Assembly (NCBI RefSeq): GCF_000826105.1
Contig: NZ_CCYK01000007.1
Location: forward strand, 1,240,001-1,304,000
DNA from: Pseudomonas massiliensis
GTDB lineage: Bacteria > Pseudomonadota > Gammaproteobacteria > Pseudomonadales > Pseudomonadaceae
DNA: 64,000 nucleotides
Direction of reading: 5' to 3'
Position numbers and translations under genes: made by a program. The notes beneath the pieces are model-generated. The model worked only from the letters and a program-made list of their open reading frames with translations. It was not told the origin of the DNA and ran no database searches. How positions within the stretch are numbered: the stretch's first letter is position 1; each line of letters opens with the position of its first letter. Below, piece after piece: positions 57,344 through 64,000 of this stretch.

Positions 57344-58255
57344 TCAGGCGCTCCGGGCGAGGTTGGCGGCGCGGGCCAGCCCCAGGCTCACCCGTTGCAG
57401 CAACTGTTCGGGGGTTTCGTCCCGGGCCATGACGGCGCAGACCCGGGCTCGCAGGCGGATGCGCTCGCCTTGCGCAGTGGTGCGGTGGGCCAGGCTGGCG
57501 ACTGCCTCGGCCAGCTCGGCGGCCATCAGTCCGGCCTGTTGCTCTCCCGTGCCGGGCAATACCACGGCGAAGCGGTCCCCGGCCAGGCGGCAGAGCAAGT
57601 CCTGCCGACGCAGGTTCAGTAGCAGCAAGTGGCTGAGGCTGCTGAGCAAGGCATCGCCTTCAGCGTATCCGAAAGCATCGTTCACTTGGCGGAAATCACA
57701 AATGTCCAGCGCGACCAGGCTGAGCGGCTGGCCTGCACGGCGCGCGGTCGCCATCATCCGTGGCAGGCGGGCCTTGAGGTAATCGGCAGTCGCCAGGGGC
57801 GTCAAGGCATCGAAGCTTTCATGGTCGCGCACGCCCTGTTCGCGTTTGGCCATGCGCGCGTTGATCGCCAGTTGCTCGCGATGCCAGTGATAGATGCCCC
57901 AGGTCACCAGCAGCAGCCCCAGCGGCATGCAGCTCGACTCGAGAAGATGCCCGAGGGGCGCGTCGGCGGGCAGGCGAATGAACTCGTCCAGCCAATCCGC
58001 CCAGCCAGCGATGAACACCATCGAAAGGCCCAGCATCAGGTAGCGAGTAACGCGCCCGGCCGGCCGGCTCTTGAGCACCAGCCCCAGCCACACCAGGCTG
58101 AGCAACGCCGAGCCGCCTTCACCCAGGATATCGATCCAGATCCACTCTTCGGTGCCCTTGACGCGGCCGAACATCAGCATCGTCACCAGGACAGCGTTGG
58201 CGGCCAAGGCGAGAGTGAGCAGGGGGCCAAGGTGTGAGCGCCATCCGTTGTGCAT
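57344..58255 (-). CDS. Membrane protein with degenerate GGDEF domain
   Basis: This 303-residue protein has four hydrophobic spans in residues ~10-135 (such as LGPLLTLALAANAVLVTMLM and CMPLGLLLVTWGIYHW). A GGDEF-type domain follows from ~160, but the signature is AGDRF (in CRLAGDRFAVVLP) and DICDFRQVNDAFGYAEGD lacks the usual His. Diguanylate cyclase activity is doubtful, so it may bind GTP or cyclic di-GMP as a receptor. The start at 58255 is chosen because GGGAG precedes it and a Pho box with a -10 element lies directly upstream; the longer frame reaches 58285. It is co-translated with the AraC gene. Confidence 0.85.
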   Translation of the reverse strand: MHNGWRSHLGPLLTLALAANAVLVTMLMFGRVKGTEEWIWIDILGEGGSALLSLVWLGLVLKSRPAGRVTRYLMLGLSMVFIAGWADWLDEFIRLPADAPLGHLLESSCMPLGLLLVTWGIYHWHREQLAINARMAKREQGVRDHESFDALTPLATADYLKARLPRMMATARRAGQPLSLVALDICDFRQVNDAFGYAEGDALLSSLSHLLLLNLRRQDLLCRLAGDRFAVVLPGTGEQQAGLMAAELAEAVASLAHRTTAQGERIRLRARVCAVMARDETPEQLLQRVSLGLARAANLARSA

Positions 58256-58299
58256 CTGCGTAACTCCCGGTTTCGATGGCGCCACCTAAGCAGAGCGGT

Positions 58300-58317
58300 G
58301 TGACAGGCTGGTGACAG
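58300..58317 (-). promoter_or_regulatory. PhoB box, minus strand
   Basis: Read on the minus strand it is CTGTCAC-CAGC-CTGTCAC: two identical seven-base half-sites 11 bases apart, matching the Pho-box consensus CTGTCAT-N4-CTGTCAT in 12 of 14 positions. A TTAGGT -10-like hexamer lies ten bases after it, then the GGDEF gene starts at 58255. Confidence 0.8.
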
Positions 58318-58490
58318 CCCAGGGGTCGATTCAGCCCAGGCCATGTGCCAAAGAATTCTCGCCTGGACTCCTTGCTGTCGGTCCCGCGGGCGATGGATCA
58401 GGCGGCATGGCCCAAGAGAGGGGTCGGATCAGCCCACGGACGCCCTGAAACCGCCTGCAATCCAGGGTTTCTGGCGCGTGCCGTCCGAGG

Positions 58491-58508
58491 CTGTCACGCC
58501 AGTGTCAT
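58491..58508 (+). promoter_or_regulatory. PhoB box upstream of the receptor-phytase genes
   Basis: CTGTCAC-GCCA-GTGTCAT matches the Pho-box consensus at 12 of 14 half-site positions with the exact 11-base repeat. Ten bases later lies TAGCGT, a -10-like hexamer, and the receptor starts at 58578. Confidence 0.8.
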
Positions 58509-58577
58509 GACCGCTGCCTAGCGTGCCCCACCAGATCGCCGGGCCGTTGCCCGGCATGGCTGACAGGGGATATCAGG

Positions 58578-61091
58578 ATGAGCAAGGGATGGGGCGCCGC
58601 CGGTTGGGTCGGGTTTACCTTGAGCACCATGACGATGGCAGTGGCCGCCCAGGCCGAAGATGAGGCCGTGACGCCGCCCGTGGAGCATGTGAAGGTGGTA
58701 GGCCAGGCCGCGCGCATCGACAAGGCGCTCAAGGAGCAGAAAGCCTCAGACAGCATCAAGAGCGTGGTGCATGCCGATGGGGTGGCGCAGCTGCCGGACC
58801 AGAACGTGGCCGAGGCGACCCAGCGCTTGCCGGGCGTGAGCGTCGAGCGGGACCAGGGTGAAGGTCGTTTCGTCAGCGTGCGCGGCCTGAGCCCTGACCT
58901 CAACAGCGTAACCATCAACGGCACCTTGGTGCCCTCGCCGGAGAGCGATCGGCGGGCCGTGGCCCTGGATGTGCTGCCGGCCGAGCTGGTGCAGTCGCTG
59001 TCGGTGACCAAGACACTGACCCCCGACATGGACGCCAACGCCCTCGGCGGTACTGTCGAGGTGCAGAGCCTCTCGGCGTTCGACCACAAGGGGTTGTTCT
59101 ACACCGGTACTTCCGAGGTGAGCCACGACGGCAATAGCCACTAGAACAGCCCCAAGTTCTCAGGCGCCGTCAGCGACCGCTTCAGTCTGGGCGATGGGGT
59201 CGACAACTTCGGCGTGGCCGCGGCCCTGAGCTGGCAGAAGCGCGACTTCGGCTCGGACAACGTGGAGACAGGCGGCGACTGGAGCGGCGACGCTTTGCAG
59301 TCCTTCGAGCAACGGGACTATGACATCAGCCGGGAGCGGGGCGGCATGGGCCTGAACTTCGACTACAAGCCCGACGACCTGAGCAACTACTACCTGCGTA
59401 CCCTTTACAGCAGCTTCAAGGACAGCGAAACCCGAAACGCTCGGGTCATCGAATTCGAAGACGCCCTGGCCGAAGGTGAAACCGGCGAAGCCGAGGTGAG
59501 TCAGCGCCTGAAGAACCGCGAAGAAACCCAGCTGATCCAGTCCTATGTGCTAGGCGGCAAGCGCACCCTGGGCTTGTGGACGGTCAGCAGCCAGGCGGGT
59601 TTCAGTCGCTCCAGCGAGAACACCCCAGGACATGTTGCCAGCGCTGTGTTCGAGGCGGACGACAGCCTCGATGCCGGTTACTACGACAGCGAACAGCCCC
59701 GCGCATTGCTCCCAGTGAGTGCCTACGATGCCAGCAGCTACAGCCTGGACAAGGTCGAGTGGGAGAAGCAGTACACCCGCGACACCGAAAAGAACCTGCG
59801 CCTGGACCTGGCCCGTGACTACGATATCCTGGGTTATGCCTCCCAGTTCAAGTTCGGCGGCAAGGTGAGCCGCCGCGACAAGACCAATGACCTGGATACC
59901 TGGGTGTATGAGGATCTGGATGATGCCGGCTACACCGACGCGCAGTTGAACCTGAGCAACTTCAGTGGCAGCAAGGTGCATTACAGCCTTGGCAACTACG
60001 GCAGCGGTATCAGTGCCAGTGCCATCAAGGGATTGATCGGCGGCCTCGATTCGTCGGCGTACTACGACGAGCAGGAGTCCCGGGTCAACGACTTCGACAT
60101 CAGCGAAGACATCGACGCTGGCTATTTCATGAACACAGTGGATGTGGACAACTGGCGGATCATCGCCGGGCTTCGCTATGAGGGCACCCGTACCGAAGCC
60201 AAGGGCACCGGCTACACCGATGGCGCCTTCAGCACTGTTGAAAGCGAGCGTAGCTACCACCACTGGCTGCCAGGGCTGCACCTGCGCTATCAACTGGACC
60301 GCGCCACCCAGATACGGGCTGCCTGGACCAACACCGTGGTGCGGCCAACCTTTGGCCAGATGGCACCAGGGTTCGTGATCGAGGACGACGAAGCCAGCTT
60401 CGGCAACCCGGACCTGAACCCGCTCAAATCCAGCAACCTGGACCTGGGCATCGAACATTTCATGGGCCGCGCCGGCACGCTGTCCGCCTTCGTCTTCTAT
60501 AAGGACATCAAGGACTTCATCTACAACACTGACCTGGCCGGCACCGGTGCTTATGCCGACTTCTCCGAGGCCCACACCTATGCCAACGGCGACCATGCCA
60601 GGCTCTATGGGCTGGAGTTGGCCTGGTCGCAGAAACTGGATTGGCTGCCCGCTCCCTGGGACGGCCTCCTACTGGGCGCCAACGCCACCTTCACCCACTC
60701 CCGCGCGAAAATCGAAGGCTATGACAGTGGCGCAGGGGCCATGCGCAAGCGTGCCATCGACCTGCCCGGACAGGCCAAGCGTGTCGCCAACCTGAGCGTA
60801 GGCTGGGAGAACGAAAAGGTCAGCCTGCGCCTGGCTGCCAACTATAAGTCCAGCTACCTGTTCGAGCTCTCCGGTATCGACGACGAAGACCATGATGCCT
60901 ATGTGGACGCCCAGACCTTCGTGGATTTCAGTGCTCGCTACAAGCTGAGCAAGAACCTGCAACTGAGCTTCGACGCCCAGAACCTCACCAACGAACCCTA
61001 CTTCGTGTACAGCGGCAGCAGCGCGCGCAACTACCAGTACGAAGAGTACGGGCCCACCTACAAGCTCGGCCTGACCTTCACCCATTTCTGA
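58578..61091 (+). pseudogene. TonB-dependent receptor interrupted by one in-frame amber codon
   Basis: An 838-codon frame encodes an outer-membrane receptor: signal peptide near MAVAAQA, plug domain with VAEATQRLPGVSVERDQGEG, FVSVRGLSPDLNSVTING, then a barrel ending in the C-terminal Phe of YKLGLTFTHF. Exactly one stop, TAG at 59142-59144 between NSH and NSPKFSGAVSDRFS, interrupts it; both sides are in the same frame and have the family pattern. A CAG or TAC codon would restore it by one base. The upstream part is only 188 residues. It sits right after a Pho box and 15 bases before the phytase. The likely ligand, phytate or a phytate-metal complex, is inferred from this context. Sequencing error or readthrough is possible. 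Confidence 0.8.
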
Positions 61092-61106
61092 CCTAGAGAA
61101 CCCTCG

Positions 61107-62990
61107 ATGCGTTATTCCTTTGTCCTGCTCGGCCTGCTGGCCGGGCTGCAGGCGGCGTTCGCCCAGACGAACCCGAGCTTGACGCTCCAGGCGCCCCTGG
61201 ACGTACCGCCGGCCAAGGCCGTGGACCTGCCCGCCAGCGGAGGCACCCTGATAGCGGGTGCCCAGGGCCTGACCTGGTTGAGCGCCGGTGGCGCGCCTGG
61301 CCCGCGCCTGGAGGGCGCTTTCCACAGCTTGGACAGTCGCCCGTCAGGTACTGGCACCCTGGTAGCTGCGGTCGACAGCACCCGGCAGGCACTGGTGCTG
61401 GCTACGGCCGCGGAGCCTGCGAGTCCTTGGCAAATCGGACCAGCCTTACCCCCCATGGCGGTTGCGTTGAACGGTGCCTGTCTGTTCCGCGACCCGGCTG
61501 GAAACCTGTTCGTTTTTCTGGTGGGCGAGGGCGGTCACGGCGAGCAATGGCTGATCGGCAGCCAGGAGCGCTTGCTCGACAGCCCGCGCCAGGTACGCAC
61601 CCTGGCCTTGCCCCCGGACGCCAGCCATTGCCGAGTGGACGACACCAGTCAACAGCTGGCGGTGAACGAGGCCAGCCTGGGCTGGTGGTTGTACCCGGCG
61701 CAAGCCGAGGCACGGGCCGAGCGCAGCCCGGTGGACCTGCGGCAGCCCTTCGGTAAGCTCGCAGGCTCGGCCGATGGCTTGGCCTGGGCAGCCGGCGGCT
61801 TACTGGGGCTGGACAGCAAGGCAGGCCAACTGCACCTGTACCAGGCCAGCGGCAAGGGATGGCAAGCGATGGGTAGCCTGAGCATCCCAGGCGGCGGTCA
61901 CCCGGAAACCCTGGCGGCTCGCCCGTCGCCCAGTGGCCTTGACGTGGTCGTACAGAGTGACGGCCATGCCGGCGTGCGCCTGGGGCAGTTGGCGTGGCGG
62001 CCTCAGCGCTTGGCCGCTGCGTCGGCCCTTCCTGAGGTGCAGGCGGCGGCGCAAACCGAACCTGTGGCCCGGCAGGGGGACGCGGCGGACGATCCTGCCC
62101 TGTGGATTCACCCGACCGATGCCAGCCGTAGCCTGGTACTGGGCACCAACAAGAAGCAGGGCTTGCTGGTTTACGGCCTGGACGGCCTTTTGCGCCAGAG
62201 CCTGGACGTGGGCCGGCTGAACAATGTGGACCTGCGCAGAGGCTTTCGCCTGGCTGGCAAGCCGGTGGACCTGGCCGTGGCTACCCAGCGCGACCGCAAC
62301 AGCCTGTTGATCTTCGCCATCCGGCCCGACGATGGTCATCTGGAAGTGGCTGGGGAGGTGCCGACTGAACTGGGTGCTATCTACGGTCTGTGCCTCTACA
62401 AGGACGAGCAGGGCATCCAGGCGATCGCCAATGACAAGGATGGCCGCTTCGTGCAGTACCTTCTGCAGGACAGCCAGGGCAAGGTAGTAGGCCAGCGGCT
62501 GCGCGGCTTCGCTCTGCACAGCCAGCCGGAAGGCTGTGTCGCTGACGACGCCCAGCATCGCCTGTTCATTGGCGAAGAGGACGTCGGGGTCTGGGCCCTG
62601 GATGCCCGCGCCAGCGCGCCTGCCGAGCCCAGGCCGGTCATTGGCGTTGGCGACACTTTGAAGGCTGACGTGGAGGGGCTGGCGCTCTATGCCAAGGGTG
62701 ACCGCCGCTACCTGGTGGTTTCCAGCCAGGGCAACGACAGCTACCTGGTATTGGACGCGCAGCCGCCGTACCGCTTGCACGGGGCCTTCCGGGTGGGGAT
62801 CAACGCCGTCGCCGGGATTGACGGCACCTCGGAAACCGATGGCCTGGACGTGACCAGCGCCAACCTGGGCGGGCCCTGGCAGGCCGGACTGCTGGTAGTG
62901 CAGGACGGACGCAAGCGCATGCCCGAGCAGGCGCAGAACTTCAAGCTGGTGCCTTGGGACGACCTGGCCCGGGCTATCGGGTTGCCATGA
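61107..62990 (+). CDS. Beta-propeller phytase, double-propeller form
   Basis: This 627-residue exported enzyme should release phosphate from phytate with calcium. The signal peptide is MRYSFVLLGLLAGLQAAFA. Residues ~300-625 form the full catalytic beta-propeller (DDPALWIHPTDASRSLVLGT, NNVDLRRGF, ETDGLDVTSANLG), and residues ~30-300 look like a diverged incomplete propeller, as in dual-domain phytases. The calcium/phosphate-binding Asp, Lys and Arg-rich loops are present in NKKQGLLVYGLDG. It starts 15 bases after the receptor, and its export puts it in the periplasm or outside, beside the receptor. Confidence 0.88.
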   Translation: MRYSFVLLGLLAGLQAAFAQTNPSLTLQAPLDVPPAKAVDLPASGGTLIAGAQGLTWLSAGGAPGPRLEGAFHSLDSRPSGTGTLVAAVDSTRQALVLATAAEPASPWQIGPALPPMAVALNGACLFRDPAGNLFVFLVGEGGHGEQWLIGSQERLLDSPRQVRTLALPPDASHCRVDDTSQQLAVNEASLGWWLYPAQAEARAERSPVDLRQPFGKLAGSADGLAWAAGGLLGLDSKAGQLHLYQASGKGWQAMGSLSIPGGGHPETLAARPSPSGLDVVVQSDGHAGVRLGQLAWRPQRLAAASALPEVQAAAQTEPVARQGDAADDPALWIHPTDASRSLVLGTNKKQGLLVYGLDGLLRQSLDVGRLNNVDLRRGFRLAGKPVDLAVATQRDRNSLLIFAIRPDDGHLEVAGEVPTELGAIYGLCLYKDEQGIQAIANDKDGRFVQYLLQDSQGKVVGQRLRGFALHSQPEGCVADDAQHRLFIGEEDVGVWALDARASAPAEPRPVIGVGDTLKADVEGLALYAKGDRRYLVVSSQGNDSYLVLDAQPPYRLHGAFRVGINAVAGIDGTSETDGLDVTSANLGGPWQAGLLVVQDGRKRMPEQAQNFKLVPWDDLARAIGLP

Positions 62991-62996
62991 CGTCTG

Positions 62997-63014
62997 CGGT
63001 CATCAAACGGTCAT
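62997..63014 (+). promoter_or_regulatory. PhoB box upstream of exbB
   Basis: CGGTCAT-CAAA-CGGTCAT is a perfect 11-base direct repeat matching the Pho-box consensus in 12 of 14 half-site positions. Ten bases later is TTATCT (63025-63030), a -10-like hexamer; exbB starts at 63063. The phytase stop lies just before it. Confidence 0.78.
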
Positions 63015-63062
63015 TCTTTCGCTTTTATCTAGTGCCCGCGCAGTAGCGGGAAGGAGTTACCC

Positions 63063-63758
63063 ATGCAAGCGTCACTTGAGCATATGGATGTCTGGAGCCT
63101 GATCGTCGGCGCAAGCCCGGTGGTGAAAGGGATCATGGCCATCTTGCTGCTGGCCTCGTTGGCCAGCTGGTACCTTATCGTACTGCGCCACTGGACCCTG
63201 GCACGTACCGAGGCGGCTATGGCCGGGGCCAGGAAAGACCTGGAGGCGAGCCAAGACCTTGCGGCCCTGGGTCGCGTCCAGGCCAACGACGGTCCGGCGC
63301 GCCTGTTGTCCATTGGCCTGAACACCTATCAGCAACTGCGCCCCCTGGACGGCAGTGGCCCGGTCGCGGCGCTGGAAGCCTCGGAGCGCGCCATGGGCGT
63401 GCTGCTGGTAGAAGAGGAGCTGCGGCTCGAGCGGGGCTTGTCTTTGCTGGCGACCATCGGCTCGGTAAGCCCCTACATCGGCCTGCTGGGCACGGTGTGG
63501 GGCATCATGGGCGCCTTCATGGGCCTTTCCCAGGCGCAGCAGGCAACCCTGTCCAGCGTGGCGCCGGGGATTGCAGAGGCGTTGATCGCCACGGCCATCG
63601 GCCTGTTCGCCGCGATTCCCGCCGTTATTGCCTACAACCGCTTCGCTGCCAGAGGCCAGCGTCTGCTGGCGCGCTATTACAACCTGGCCAATCAACTGCA
63701 GGCCCGCCTGCATCGCCAGTGGCATGGCAGCCACGGCGCGTTGGCCAAAGCGGCCTGA
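63063..63758 (+). CDS. exbB: ExbB/TolQ-family proton channel subunit
   Basis: This 231-residue inner-membrane protein has three hydrophobic spans (~20-42, ~125-147 and ~160-188). The family core is visible in LATIGSVSPYIGLLGTVWGI, AFMGLSQAQQ and IAEALIATAIGLFAAIPAVI. With ExbD it powers TonB. A strong GGAAGGAG precedes the ATG. It lies downstream of the receptor and phytase with its own Pho box, so I read it as the dedicated energiser of that receptor. Confidence 0.9.
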   Translation: MQASLEHMDVWSLIVGASPVVKGIMAILLLASLASWYLIVLRHWTLARTEAAMAGARKDLEASQDLAALGRVQANDGPARLLSIGLNTYQQLRPLDGSGPVAALEASERAMGVLLVEEELRLERGLSLLATIGSVSPYIGLLGTVWGIMGAFMGLSQAQQATLSSVAPGIAEALIATAIGLFAAIPAVIAYNRFAARGQRLLARYYNLANQLQARLHRQWHGSHGALAKAA

Positions 63759-63768
63759 GGACCTGCCC

Positions 63769-64000
<232 letters not shown>

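Overview
The window is high-GC DNA from a Pseudomonas, most likely of the putida/fluorescens type. The evidence is the rbsBACRKD operon with a nucleoside hydrolase at its end, many LysR/AraC regulators, TonB receptors, and several secreted AlgE-type mannuronan C5-epimerase homologues with calcium-binding RTX modules.

Left half (1-38.3 kb): an AraC regulator and a cupin are followed by secreted RTX proteins scattered among accessory genes. Two are full-length epimerases with intact Tyr-Asp-His-Arg active sites plus an internal SGNH O-acetylhydrolase domain (5661-9734 and the giant 24272-31315). Three are shorter homologues (2287-4977, 15504-18071, 35666-38257) that keep the beta-helix and R-modules but lack the catalytic residues and the SGNH domain. 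A sixth protein (9962-12025) joins delta-60 repeats to R-modules. No type I secretion genes and no alginate biosynthesis genes lie in the window. Between them are a VapBC module, an IS3 remnant, two NUDIX hydrolases, a carbon-nitrogen hydrolase, a type V autotransporter, a GNAT acetyltransferase, a methyltransferase, and a LysR/DMT-exporter pair.

Middle (38.4-45.5 kb): a ribose operon rbsB-A-C-R-K-D plus an exported nucleoside hydrolase. It is headed by a sigma70-like promoter and a perfect LacI-type palindrome. Together these genes release ribose from nucleosides in the periplasm, import it, mutarotate it and phosphorylate it.

Right part (45.5-58.3 kb): LysR-tautomerase and LysR-SDR divergent pairs, a siderophore-type TonB receptor, a PAS-GGDEF cyclase, two decayed gene fragments, a remnant LysR gene, and a three-gene lipoprotein operon (CsgG-like, DUF4810, DUF799).

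Right end (58.3-64 kb): a TonB-dependent receptor interrupted by one amber codon, a double beta-propeller phytase, ExbB, and an ExbD cut by the window edge. Three 7-4-7 direct repeats matching the PhoB box lie upstream of the receptor, upstream of exbB, and (on the other strand) upstream of a degenerate membrane GGDEF protein and AraC regulator. I read this as a phosphate-starvation-controlled phytate acquisition locus with its own TonB energy module. It is the most interesting system here, together with the catalytically divergent epimerase family.
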